A stretch of DNA of 64,000 bases, taken from positions 1 through 64,000 of the forward strand of contig CAVPOO010000022.1 of assembly GCA_963707015.1 (NCBI GenBank), in the 5' to 3' direction. Both the position numbers and the translations under genes were made by a program. The notes below the pieces were generated by a model. The model searched no databases. It was not told the origin of the DNA and worked only from the letters and a program-made list of their open reading frames with translations. Position 1 is the stretch's first letter. Every line of letters starts with the position of its first letter. This document shows, in pieces, positions 45,173-52,615 of this stretch. The stretch is from CAVPOO01 sp963707015 (GTDB lineage: Bacteria > Pseudomonadota > Gammaproteobacteria > Thiohalobacterales > Thiohalobacteraceae).

Positions 45173-45352
45173 TTAGGAGCGCGCGGCTAGACGTCGGTGC
45201 CTGGCGGAACTCGCCACCCGCACGAGCCTCTGCTCACGGGTCTTCTCCGACAGGCCGTGCACCGCCCAGTAGACTGTGGCGGCAAGCAATACCAGGTTCA
45301 GAGCGATGAGCACCGCCGTGAGGCCAAAGAATAATGCGTTGATAACTGTCAT
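45173..45352 (-). CDS. small single-TM protein heading the Mrp operon
   Basis: A 59-residue protein starting at ATG 45352 behind CAGGAGA (eight-base gap). Residues 5-30 (NALFFGLTAVLIALNLVLLA and onward) form one membrane helix; the rest is short and strongly basic (SARHRRLAARS), so the C-terminus should face the cytoplasm. I do not recognise the family. As the first gene of a tightly packed nine-gene membrane operon it may be a small accessory subunit or assembly factor of the antiporter; this is inferred from position only. Confidence 0.7.
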   Translation of the reverse strand: MTVINALFFGLTAVLIALNLVLLAATVYWAVHGLSEKTREQRLVRVASSARHRRLAARS

Positions 45353-45366
45353 GTGATTTTTCTCCT

Positions 45367-45404
45367 GTAACCTATCTGCCCAGTTGTAATCTATCTGCCC
45401 AGTC
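45367..45404. repeat. 19-bp tandem repeat in the Mrp operon leader
   Basis: GTAACCTATCTGCCCAGTT and GTAATCTATCTGCCCAGTC stand head to tail, followed by a third partial unit (GTAACTG). They lie just upstream of the first ribosome binding site of the operon, so a regulatory role is possible. Confidence 0.75.
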
Positions 45405-45645
45405 GTAACTGACCCACTCGCCCCAGCCGAACCGCCTGGATCAGGCTGCATCCAGAATTCCGCGGGCTCGGAGCATGCAGCAGTTCGCCGCTGAGGGTCG
45501 ATGTCTGTGCTGGCGTGGTTCGCTCCTTAGCAACCAGGACGGCCTTGCTGAAACGTGCACTTATCCTAGCGCCTCGGCGCAACATACAAAATACGAATTT
45601 TAGACGCTTACCCATCGGACATTTCGATGTGTCCGCAAGGAGACA

Positions 45646-45858
45646 GGGGTCAGGTCTTGCCTCGCAGCAGGAGGCGGGGAGTCAGGTCTTGCCTCGCAGC
45701 AGGAGGCAGGGGATCAGCTATTACATTGCCGGATGGTATCCGGGCATGTTGCTGGTGCCGCAACAGACGGCTAGCGAGAAAGAAATTGTTGATCTATCTG
45801 ATGCAGAGGGAGTCGCCGGATGGCCAGAGCAAAATGTTTCGTTGCAAGACCTGACCCC
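45646..45858 (+). mobile_element. deleted RAYT element with tandem left ends
   Basis: The left end GGGGTCAGGTCTTGCCTCGC occurs at 45646 and again in slightly changed form at 45676, each followed by AGCAGGAGGC, with the start of a third at 45708. The right end is the inverted GTTTCGTTGCAAGACCTGAC CCC at 45839-45858. Just before it, ATGGCCAGA (45822) is the start codon region of the transposase, so nearly the entire gene has been deleted. The stretch before that ATG aligns with the one in the derivative at 25652. Confidence 0.8.
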
Positions 45859-45916
45859 CTCGCCACATTCGGCAGTTGTGAGGTTGCGCGTCATCGGAGG
45901 ATAAGGTCGACTCCTT

Positions 45917-46216
45917 TTATTTTTGTTCTTCCCGTGCATGCCAAATACGCAATATACGTATCTGCTTCTGCAGTACCTGATAGCGAAGGACGTAACCGCT
46001 TGAACCAAATGTCAGCGGCAACTCGCGGATGTCGTTGCGTGTTTCTCCAGTCGGAGTGCTTACTGACCGGCCAATCAATGGCTGAGCAGTCAGTAGTCGC
46101 GCTACAGTCTTGATACGCTTGGCAGCACGGGCTGCCGCGCCAGGGTCATGTTCCGCAATGAACTGACGTAAACGCACCAGGTCCTGATGGGCAAGTCGCG
46201 TGAAGACCAGTTTCAA
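45917..46216 (-). CDS. RelE/ParE-family toxin
   Basis: A 99-residue protein with the ParE/RelE fold pattern: KLVFTRLAHQDLVRLRQFIA at the start, PLIGRSVSTPTGETRNDIRE in the middle and a C-terminal strand LQKQIRILRIWHAREEQK (the IxILRIWHxRE signature). It overlaps the antitoxin gene by four bases. Such toxins act on gyrase (ParE) or ribosome-bound mRNA (RelE); which one applies is not decided here. Confidence 0.9.
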   Translation of the reverse strand: MKLVFTRLAHQDLVRLRQFIAEHDPGAAARAAKRIKTVARLLTAQPLIGRSVSTPTGETRNDIRELPLTFGSSGYVLRYQVLQKQIRILRIWHAREEQK

Positions 46217-46479
46217 TCAGCATCCTTGATCTTTTCTCCGGGTTTTCCCCAGGTGTCGAGCCATGCGAACACTTCGTCAGCGGCTACAACTTCTCCTTGA
46301 TCGGCTGCTTCGATAGCCTCAAGCGTTTCGTCCCAGCGCTTCTGATCTTCGGCGCTTCGTTCCAGATACGCCCTGACCGCTTCTTTCACGACCCATGCGC
46401 GAGAGCGGTCGAGGCGCTTGGAGACGGAGTCGATTTCTTTGATCAATTCATCAGTTACGTGTGCAGTTAGTGTCGGCAT
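46213..46479 (-). CDS. ribbon-helix-helix antitoxin
   Basis: An 88-residue protein. ATG 46479 (MPTLTAHVTDELIKEIDSVS) is the natural start; the upstream extension has no family resemblance. Residues 1-40 fit the CopG/RHH DNA-binding fold (beta strand, then KRLDRSRAWVVKEAVRAYLE). The acidic C-terminus (ADQGEVVAADEVFAWLDTWG) should bind the toxin encoded directly downstream. The pair is expected to be autoregulated. Confidence 0.9.
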   Translation of the reverse strand: MPTLTAHVTDELIKEIDSVSKRLDRSRAWVVKEAVRAYLERSAEDQKRWDETLEAIEAADQGEVVAADEVFAWLDTWGKPGEKIKDAD

Positions 46480-46682
46480 CGAACACCTCGACTCGGTATG
46501 ACTCACTATGATTGATACTAACTCATTTTGCCTGTCTCTGCATCGTTGAATGATGTAATGGCCGCAGCCTGGCCCCCGTGTGGTACAAATAAAAAATGGT
46601 TGGTGCGGGGGAGAGGGAACAATTTTGTGGAAGGGACGAGTACCGTTCTTACTGGCAAAAGCCACCGCCCAAATGGATTTAA

Positions 46683-46988
46683 TTATTCCGGATCGCCATT
46701 TTCCAGATGCCGTGCCGGGTCCATTCGACGGTGGAGAATACGAAGAATCTCGATGCCGATGCGGCACCGGCGAAAGACGATAACATGGCTCTGGTGTGGA
46801 TAACTGAAAATGCCGACATCGAGTTCCGGTCGTTCGTGCCACAGAGGCTCGTTACGACATAGCCATTTCAGACGCGCCGTGATCGCACTTCCATAGTCGC
46901 GCGCTTGCTCTTTGCCCCACTGTTCCCGAGTGTACCGGCCGATCTCGGCCAGATCGCGAAGCGCCGGCCGCGTCAGTCGGAACTTCAT
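46683..46988 (-). CDS. ParE-like toxin of the Phd-linked pair
   Basis: A 101-residue RelE/ParE superfamily toxin: RLTRPALRDLAEIGRYTREQ WGKEQARDY at the start, LGIFSYPHQSHVIVF-like strand (here DVGIFSYPHQSHVIVF) and EILRILHRRMDPARHL at the end, the usual ParE tail. It shares one base with the upstream antitoxin gene. Confidence 0.92.
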   Translation of the reverse strand: MKFRLTRPALRDLAEIGRYTREQWGKEQARDYGSAITARLKWLCRNEPLWHERPELDVGIFSYPHQSHVIVFRRCRIGIEILRILHRRMDPARHLENGDPE

Positions 46989-47278
46989 TACGCGCCGGCT
47001 GCAGGATGACCGGCGCCAGCCATCAGGCCGTCGATGAACGCATCGAGATCATTTTCATCGATGTCAATGACATCGCCCCGGGCGCTTGATTCAAGCCCCT
47101 TTTGGACTTCGGTACGCAGACGTTCCAGTTTCATCGCCTCGATGTCGTCGAATTCTTCCTTGGATAGAACCACCACGACGGCGCGGCCGTGGCGTTCGAT
47201 TGTGACTGGTTCGCGGCGCGCCGTATCGATCAGGTTGCCGAAGTGTGCCTTGGCGTCATGGGCGGTAAATTTTCGCAT
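46988..47278 (-). CDS. Phd/YefM-family antitoxin
   Basis: A 96-residue antitoxin. The N-terminal domain KFTAHDAKAHFGNLIDTARR EPVTIERHGRAVVVVLSKEE is the Phd/YefM DNA-binding fold. The C-terminal helix (DIDENDLDAFIDGLM) should wrap the ParE-like toxin. It is the first gene of the pair. Confidence 0.92.
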   Translation of the reverse strand: MRKFTAHDAKAHFGNLIDTARREPVTIERHGRAVVVVLSKEEFDDIEAMKLERLRTEVQKGLESSARGDVIDIDENDLDAFIDGLMAGAGHPAAGA

Positions 47279-47418
47279 CTAAAGCTCCTGGCTGACTTAG
47301 CCTCATTTGTCCAAATTAGACCAATTGGACCGATCCGGCAAGGCGACAGCTTAACTGGATGAGAATCAGAGGATTACGATCACTTCCGAGGCCACAAAAA
47401 GCTGGGGGATAAGGTGGC

Positions 47419-47567
47419 CTCCCCTTGGGGACGCCATATGGCCTTGTAATTCATTGAACTGGAAGTAAATTAATAAGCCTCGTGTTCTTAAAAGCACGGG
47501 GCTTTTTAATGGTCTGATTTTGCCCGTAATATTTTGGGGGTTCGAATTGCCCTCCCGATGCCACGCT
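47419..47567. repeat. dispersed repeat with tRNA-3'-like end, copy 3
   Basis: CTCCCCTTGGGGACGCCAT (47419) is identical to 50881-50899. About 100 bases later GGGGGTTCGAATTGCCCTCC CGATGCCAC (47536) corresponds to the terminal hairpin of copies 1 and 2. The middle is different and contains a terminator. The surrounding 47279-47614 holds no gene. Confidence 0.6.
47475..47507 (+). terminator. rho-independent terminator inside repeat copy 3
   Basis: A ten-base stem, AAGCCTCGTG with CACGGGGCTT (one T-G wobble), and a ten-base loop are followed by TTTAAT. No gene lies upstream on this strand, so it may end a small transcript of the repeat or be a relic. Confidence 0.75.
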
Positions 47568-47614
47568 ATCCCCTGCAATTGGCCGACCTTGCCCATGCAG
47601 AAGTTAATCAAAAT

Positions 47615-48812
47615 CTAGAGAAACTGGGATAGAAATGTTTGTGCGGGCACGACAACTGGGGGGCCTGCTCTGGCAAAACAATCGGCATCCAGATAGTTCG
47701 CATCAAGAACGACCTGGAATGCAAACGGTGCGGCGAGTTGTTGCTGAAAATACTTCAGTGAAGGGCTTATTGATTCGTCGTGCAGTTTTACTTCTGCCAG
47801 AAACCAAGGCTTCCCATCACGAGCGACCAGGAAATCAACTTCGCGTTTCTCCTTGTCTCGCAGGTAGCCAAGTTCAAACTTTCCCAAGCCCATATCATTC
47901 CAGCCTTCGACGGCCTTGAGCAGGTGACAGGCGACAAACGTTTCCGCTTTGTCTCCCTGGTCTTTAATCGAGGCCCAATCGCGCAGAAACCATTTAGGTT
48001 CCTTGCGTAGTGATCGAGAGACATTTTTGAACCACGGTCTGATCAGAAAGCCAAGATGAAGGCTGACAAGAATATCAATCCACCGGCGGGCAGTGTCTAT
48101 GGAGACGCGTACGTCATTTGCCAGGTTGCCATAGATGAGTTGGTGAGCCGAGCGTTCGGCCAACAGTTTGACCAACAGTTCAAGCTGATCGAGTTGCTGT
48201 ATTTGAGTGAGATCACGGATATCTTCCCGGACCAGTTGTTCGAGACGCAGAGATTGCCAGCGACGACTGAAGCGCATGTCACGCTTCAGGAAGGGTTCCG
48301 GATAACCACCATGATTCCAGAGTGCACCAAAATTCGTGGGATTAATCTTTATTGGGTTGGCGAATAATCCGTTTTTCATCGGGTATCTCCTGAGTCAAGG
48401 TTTCAGCGACAGAAAAGGGGTGCATCCTGTACAGGAAGTACCGCCCCATCAGACTGTCACCACCACGACGATAAACGTCCATGTGACTGCTTCCCGTGAC
48501 TATGATGCGGAGTCGATCCGCATAAGTATCGAAGAATCCTTTAAGGAATTGCTTCCACCGGGGGAATTTGTGTAGTTCATCGAAGATGACTACCGGGGGA
48601 GTTCTGGACAAGCGGTCGAGCTGAAATTTGTCGATCAGCCTGGCAGGCCCGGCAAGTATGGATTCCCGATCATCGATATTGTCCCAATCGATATACGTAT
48701 CACCATGAACGCGACAGGTGGTGGTTTTTCCTACCTGTCTTGGTCCGCTGATAAATGCCATCTGTCGTTGCTCCGCCAGCAGTGTGTCGTATATTCTCGT
48801 CTTTGGTTTCAT
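47615..48812 (-). pseudogene. AAA_14/DUF4143 ATPase, frameshifted
   Basis: ATG 48812 starts a predicted ATPase: Walker A in MAFISGPRQVGKTTTCRVHG, Walker B in PPVVIFDELHKFPRWKQFLK, then VTGSSHMDVYRRGGDSLMGR and LHPFS-type MHPFSVAETL. The frame ends at TAA 48342, and the next frame continues from there: INPTNFGALWNHGGYPEPFL, a helical DUF4143 domain and a nuclease-like C-terminus (KREVDFLVARDGKPWFLAEV, with the D/ExK pattern), to 47615. Removing one base near 48345 joins them into about 398 residues, normal for the family. Upstream lie two palindromes (48819-48876). Confidence 0.85.
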
Positions 48813-48818
48813 GGCATA

Positions 48819-48876
48819 CTATTACCGATAGCATCGTATAATAGTCAAGACTAACTTAAGCTATTATCGATAATAG
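48819..48876. promoter_or_regulatory. paired palindromes in the promoter of the DUF4143 ATPase gene
   Basis: CTATTATCGATAATAG (48861-48876) is a perfect 16-base palindrome. CTATTACCGATAGCATCG and TATAATAG (48819-48844) form an imperfect copy of it nearer the start codon. The spacing suggests a dimeric regulator, possibly the protein itself. Confidence 0.6.
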
Positions 48877-48926
48877 TCATAGGTTAAATTCGTGGTCGTG
48901 CGGTGCAATAATTGGAACGTGTACTT

Positions 48927-50003
48927 TCAAGCCGCTTCCCGGTAGTAGTAATTGAGCATACCACCAAGCCGTTCACGACATTGAATGGTCTCATTGATTG
49001 CACTGACCGTGGCAAGTGGCTCCAGCAATTGATTCCCTACACCCTGATGATTTCGCTCGCTGTGATAATGTATGACATATGCTCCGAGCGCCCGTCGAAG
49101 CGATGCCTCGCCGAAAAGAATTATGCGATCCAAGCATTCCTCTTTTATAGAACGTACAAACCGTTCTGCGAATGCGTTACAATTCGGTGCCCGAGCGGGA
49201 CAGCGAACAGGCTTCACACCCTCTCGATTCAGATGGTCTCTGAACTCCTTCGTGTATTTTGAATCGCGGTCCATGATGAGGTACTGACTGTTTAAAAGAA
49301 AGTTGTCACTCACGTCTGTCAGGTTGCGGGCCATTTGCTTCATGTATGCGCCATTGGGCGCCGTGGTTACCCCAGCAATGTGCACGGAACGCGTTGAAAG
49401 ATGCATGATAAACAGCACGTAATAGGTCACCAAACCGCGGAGCGTCCAGACCTCAACCGTAAAGAAATCCGTGGCGGCCATCACGTCCCAATGCGCTTTT
49501 AAGAACGTCCTCCACGAGGTGTGTTTCTCTCGCTCCGGTGCCGGTTCTATGCCATGCCTTTTCAGGATATTCTTGACCGTGTTCGGTGCAACGATGTGAC
49601 CGAGATTGGCGATTGCGCCTTGTATTCGGTCATAACCCCAGGAGGTGTTCTCCCTCGCCATGCGGAGTACCAAATCGGTGATCTCTTGCGCGACGCGCGG
49701 TCGTCCCGGTCCCTTCCTGGCATAAGTCCACTTTTTCGCGATGAGCTTCCGGTGCCAGGCGAGCAGCGTATCGGGTGTCACCAGCGTCTCCAGTTCATCA
49801 AGTGCCCGACGGCCAAGCACCTTGGCCTTCAGGGCTAGTCGCATCCGTTGTTCGTCGTTAAACAGAACTCGCCGTCCTTCAAGTTGCGCCTTGAGCACAC
49901 GGTTCTCCTCGATGAGATAATCGATGACCGCCAGTTGCTGGCGGTTGAGCCAGCCGGCCAAGGCGATTACAAGGAGATGAAAAGGTTGTATAGCGTTTGT
50001 CAT
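48927..50003 (-). CDS. DDE integrase-core (rve) transposase-like protein
   Basis: A 358-residue protein. The N-terminal third has a helix-turn-helix linker with PDTLLAWHRKLIAKKWTYAR and ENTSWGYDRIQGAIANLGHI VAPNTVKNILKRHGI. The rve catalytic core follows, with Asp in MAATDFFTVEVW, Asp in MDRDSKYTKEFRDHLNREGV and Glu in NAFAERFVRSIKEECL. It ends with IHYHSERNHQGVGNQLL. This family occurs as single genes related to IS481/IS3 transposases. I see no clear terminal inverted repeats flanking it. The frame is complete, so it could be active. Confidence 0.85.
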   Translation of the reverse strand: MTNAIQPFHLLVIALAGWLNRQQLAVIDYLIEENRVLKAQLEGRRVLFNDEQRMRLALKAKVLGRRALDELETLVTPDTLLAWHRKLIAKKWTYARKGPGRPRVAQEITDLVLRMARENTSWGYDRIQGAIANLGHIVAPNTVKNILKRHGIEPAPEREKHTSWRTFLKAHWDVMAATDFFTVEVWTLRGLVTYYVLFIMHLSTRSVHIAGVTTAPNGAYMKQMARNLTDVSDNFLLNSQYLIMDRDSKYTKEFRDHLNREGVKPVRCPARAPNCNAFAERFVRSIKEECLDRIILFGEASLRRALGAYVIHYHSERNHQGVGNQLLEPLATVSAINETIQCRERLGGMLNYYYREAA

Positions 50004-50099
50004 TGCACGAACAGATTATCCGTAATATTGTGCGGTAACAATATCATACGGCTCGTTCGAATATTTGCACCCTACAAGCTTACACTCATGTTCACACGC

Positions 50100-50137
50100 G
50101 ACTTGAGCGATATATCGATATACGATATATTTAAAAT
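50100..50137. promoter_or_regulatory. putative promoter/operator of the higBA copy at 50138
   Basis: The stretch GCGATATATCGATATACGAT and ATATTTA contains nested near-palindromes of ATATCGATAT. It is repeated before the second higB (51138-51158, GGTATATCGACATACGATAT), as expected for the autoregulatory operator of a toxin-antitoxin pair. Confidence 0.5.
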
Positions 50138-50428
50138 ATGCTGAAGGGCCTTGCCGACAAGACGACTCGGGATATCTACGACGGTGTCAACAGTCGTCAG
50201 GCGCGGAAGCTACCGCGTGAATTGCACGACAAGGCGCGGCGATTGCTGGACCAGATCAATGCGGCCCCGACACTGGACATGTTACGCATCCCGCCGAGTA
50301 ACCGGTTGGAGAAATTGAAAGGTGATCGGGCAGGGTTCTGGAGCCTGCGGATCAATGACCAATGGCGCATTGTTTTCCGTTGGCAAGGACAGGATGCGAT
50401 CGATGTGCAAGTGATTGACTACCATTAG
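50138..50428 (+). CDS. higB: HigB-type toxin, copy 2
   Basis: A 96-residue HigB toxin: LKGLADKTTRDIYDGVNSRQ ARKLPRELHDKARRLLDQIN, then LDMLRIPPSNRLEKLKGDRA and WSLRINDQWRIVFRWQGQDA. It is about 93 percent identical by eye to the copy at 51165 and a more distant relative of 26124. The antitoxin follows at once. Expected activity: ribosome-dependent mRNA cleavage. Confidence 0.93.
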   Translation: MLKGLADKTTRDIYDGVNSRQARKLPRELHDKARRLLDQINAAPTLDMLRIPPSNRLEKLKGDRAGFWSLRINDQWRIVFRWQGQDAIDVQVIDYH

Positions 50429-50437
50429 GTGAATGAC

Positions 50438-50728
50438 ATGTTACCGAAGAAACGTCCCCCGACACACCCCGGCGAGATGCTGTTGAAAGAGTTTCTGGAG
50501 CCGCTTGGTGTGACCCAGAAAGCTTTCGCCGCACACCTCGGCTGGACGTATGCACGCCTTAACGAGGTGATCAACGGTCGTCGTCAGGTCAGTGCGGATT
50601 CGGCATTGGCATTGGGTGAGGCGCTCAAAACCGGCCCAGAGTTCTGGTTGAACCTTCAACGCGACTGGGATCTCTGGCACGCCATGGACTCGCACCGGAA
50701 AGTGCCACCGCTGAAAAAGGCGGGCTAG
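50438..50728 (+). CDS. higA: HigA-type antitoxin, copy 2 (intact)
   Basis: A 96-residue XRE-family antitoxin starting at ATG 50438; GTG 50429, directly after the toxin stop, is an alternative. The sequence PPTHPGEMLLKEFLEPLGVT QKAFAAHLGWTYARLNEVIN is the HigA helix-turn-helix, followed by DSALALGEALKTGPEFWLNL. It is the intact counterpart of the truncated copy at 51456. Confidence 0.93.
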   Translation: MLPKKRPPTHPGEMLLKEFLEPLGVTQKAFAAHLGWTYARLNEVINGRRQVSADSALALGEALKTGPEFWLNLQRDWDLWHAMDSHRKVPPLKKAG

Positions 50729-50880
50729 CAATTAGCGGCTGTAGAGGCCGCGCAGATGGCATCTACCGCCGTCGAGTGTTTGCGCGGACGGTTACCTGCG
50801 TATCTTTCATCGTAACTCACTGATAGACAATCAAAGCCGAATTAGTGGCGACGTTGCCCGCAATTGGGGTATAAGATCGA

Positions 50881-51038
50881 CTCCCCTTGGGGACGCCATT
50901 TTGGGTTGTAACTAACTGAAATAAAAATAAAATAATTGCGGAATGATCTCGCGAGATTGCTTCGGCATGTAACGCGCTGATTCTCTGCTAAGAAATGCCG
51001 GGGTTCGCCTACCCCTCCCGACGCCACACTAATCCCAC
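50881..51038. repeat. dispersed repeat with tRNA-3'-like end, copy 2
   Basis: It contains CTCCCCTTGGGGACGCCAT (50881, as in copy 3), TGAAATAAAAATAAAATA (50917, as in copy 1) and the end GGGGTTCGCCTACCCCTCCC GACGCCAC (51000). It is the only copy with all three blocks. It lies in the 436-base gene-free gap between the two higBA copies. Confidence 0.65.
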
Positions 51039-51164
51039 TGCGCCATGCGAAATGGCCTTTGCCGACTCTGCGATGAGAGTCCCTGCTCATCGTGCTAAGA
51101 CGTGGCTTACACCCATGTTCACACGCGGCATGAGCGGTATATCGACATACGATATATTTAACGC

Positions 51165-51455
51165 ATGCTGAAGATCCTTGCCGATAAAGCGACGCGGGAT
51201 ATCTACGACGGTGTCAACACTCGCCAGGCACGAAAGCTACCGCGCGAATTGCACGACAAGGCGCGGCGGTTGCTGGACCAGATCAATGCGGCCCCGACAC
51301 TGGACATGCTACGCATTCCGTCGAGTAACCGGTTGGAGAAATCGAAAGGGGATTGGGCAGGATTCTGGAGCCTGCGGATCAATGACCAATGGCGCATTAT
51401 TTTCCCTTGGCAGGGACAGGATGTAATGGACGTGCAAGTGACTGACTACCACTAG
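51165..51455 (+). CDS. higB: HigB-type toxin, copy 3
   Basis: A 96-residue near-duplicate of the toxin at 50138 (for example KILADKATRDIYDGVNTRQA, SSNRLEKSKGDWAGFWSLRI, WRIIFPWQGQDVMDV). The conserved FRW near the end is changed to FPW, and several other substitutions are non-conservative. Its own antitoxin is truncated by a transposable element, so survival of the cell implies that this toxin is weak, silent or neutralised by the intact HigA at 50438. Confidence 0.88.
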   Translation: MLKILADKATRDIYDGVNTRQARKLPRELHDKARRLLDQINAAPTLDMLRIPSSNRLEKSKGDWAGFWSLRINDQWRIIFPWQGQDVMDVQVTDYH

Positions 51456-51551
51456 GTGAATGACATGTTACCGAAGAAACGCCCCCCGACACACCCCGGC
51501 GAGATGCTGTTGAAAGAGTTTCTGCTAAAGGGGTCAGGTCTTGAATCGTGA
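51456..51551 (+). pseudogene. HigA antitoxin truncated by a RAYT element
   Basis: The first 23 codons (through KRPPTHPGEMLLKEFL) equal those of the intact higA at 50438. At 51525 the sequence switches to CTAAAGGGGTCAGG, the end of the RAYT element, and a stop follows at 51549. The rest of the gene, including the helix-turn-helix, is not found on the other side of the element. Confidence 0.92.
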
Positions 51552-52516
51552 AATAGTGCGAGCTCAATGATCTGATATAGTCATATTTGATCAAGTAGCA
51601 GGGCAGGACGCCCTGCTATTACTGCAAAAGGAGGTGCAATCATGGCACGACCGCTGCGCGTCGAATTTCCCGGCGCTGTGTATCATGTCATCAGTCGGGG
51701 CAATGCCCGCCAGTCCGTTTATCTTTCAGATAGCGATCGATACAGTTTTCTAGGCATTCTCCATCGAGTGGTGGAGCGGTATCACTGGCTGTGTCATTCG
51801 TATTGCCTGATGGGGAACCACTATCACGTCCTGCTTGAGACACCGGAGGCCAATCTGTCCAGGGGCATGCGGCAGCTCAACGGCGTTTACACGCAGTCGT
51901 TTAACCGTCAGCATGGCCGCGTCGGTCACCTGTTCCAGGGGCGCTATAAGGCGCAGTTGGTGGAGCGTGGCGGTTACCTGCTGGAACTGTCACGTTATAT
52001 CGTGCTCAACCCCGTGCGGGCGAAAATAGTCACTTCCCCGGCCGACTATCAGTGGAGCAGCTACAGAAGCACCGTGGGTCTCAGGCAAACGGAACCCTTT
52101 CTATCAACCATGTGGGTGCTTGGTCAGTTCGCATCGAACCATCGACTGGCCAGGCGCCGGTACCGCACGTTTGTGGATCAGGGTATGAACGGGGGCAGCG
52201 TGAGTGACGCGATCGAAAAGGATGCCATTTTCGGCAGTGAGGCGTTTGTTAAGGCGTATGGCTTAGACAATGAGAGCGCGCGCTGTCTCGGCGAGGTGCC
52301 GCGTGTTCAGCGGTTTGCCGGACGGCCACACATTGCGGCCATTTTCGCGGAGCTCGATATAAGCCTCAAAACGGAACGCAATCGTATGATTCGCATAGCC
52401 TGTGAACACTATGGCTATACAATGATTGAGGTCGCTCAGCATCTGGGATTGCATTACTCGACGGTCAGTAAGGTTCTGAAGTCGAGTTGATTTCAAGATT
52501 CAAGACCTGACCCCTC
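51529..52516 (+). mobile_element. complete RAYT element with 26-bp terminal inverted repeats
   Basis: Left end at 51529: AGGGGTCAGGTCTTGAATCG plus TGAAAT. Right end at 52491-52516 is its reverse complement with one mismatch. The single gene between them is a REP-associated tyrosine transposase whose stop codon directly adjoins the right end. The element is 988 bp and is inserted in the third higA copy. No clear target duplication is visible. Confidence 0.9.
51642..52490 (+). CDS. REP-associated tyrosine transposase (RAYT)
   Basis: A 282-residue Y1_Tnp-family protein. ATG 51642 has AAGGAGG eight bases ahead. The N-terminus MARPLRVEFPGAVYHVISRG is typical. The metal-binding HUH pair is MGNHYHVLLE (His 60, His 62), and the catalytic Tyr is in LNGVYTQSFNRQHGRVGHLF (about 85). 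The C-terminus adds a helix-turn-helix (YTMIEVAQHLGLHYSTVSKV), as in RAYTs with a DnaA-like domain. RAYTs cut and join single strands at REP hairpins. Intact and probably active. Confidence 0.93.
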   Translation: MARPLRVEFPGAVYHVISRGNARQSVYLSDSDRYSFLGILHRVVERYHWLCHSYCLMGNHYHVLLETPEANLSRGMRQLNGVYTQSFNRQHGRVGHLFQGRYKAQLVERGGYLLELSRYIVLNPVRAKIVTSPADYQWSSYRSTVGLRQTEPFLSTMWVLGQFASNHRLARRRYRTFVDQGMNGGSVSDAIEKDAIFGSEAFVKAYGLDNESARCLGEVPRVQRFAGRPHIAAIFAELDISLKTERNRMIRIACEHYGYTMIEVAQHLGLHYSTVSKVLKSS

Positions 52517-52615
52517 TTTCCGCGGTGGCGAGAGCAGCCTCAAGCACGATATTCTTGCTACCTGTGCCGGCCGTCCGTCATCACCGGCAACGGCTTGAGG
52601 ATGGGGGTTGACAGC

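Noticed and set aside
45646..45720. Tandem 30-32 base repeats as a CRISPR array
   Set aside because: The units are directly adjacent without spacers, contain the RAYT end, and no cas gene is present.
48894..50046. Terminal repeats for the DDE transposase
   Set aside because: GTGCGGTGCAATAATT and GTGCGGTAACAATA resemble each other but are in direct, not inverted, orientation and only partly match.
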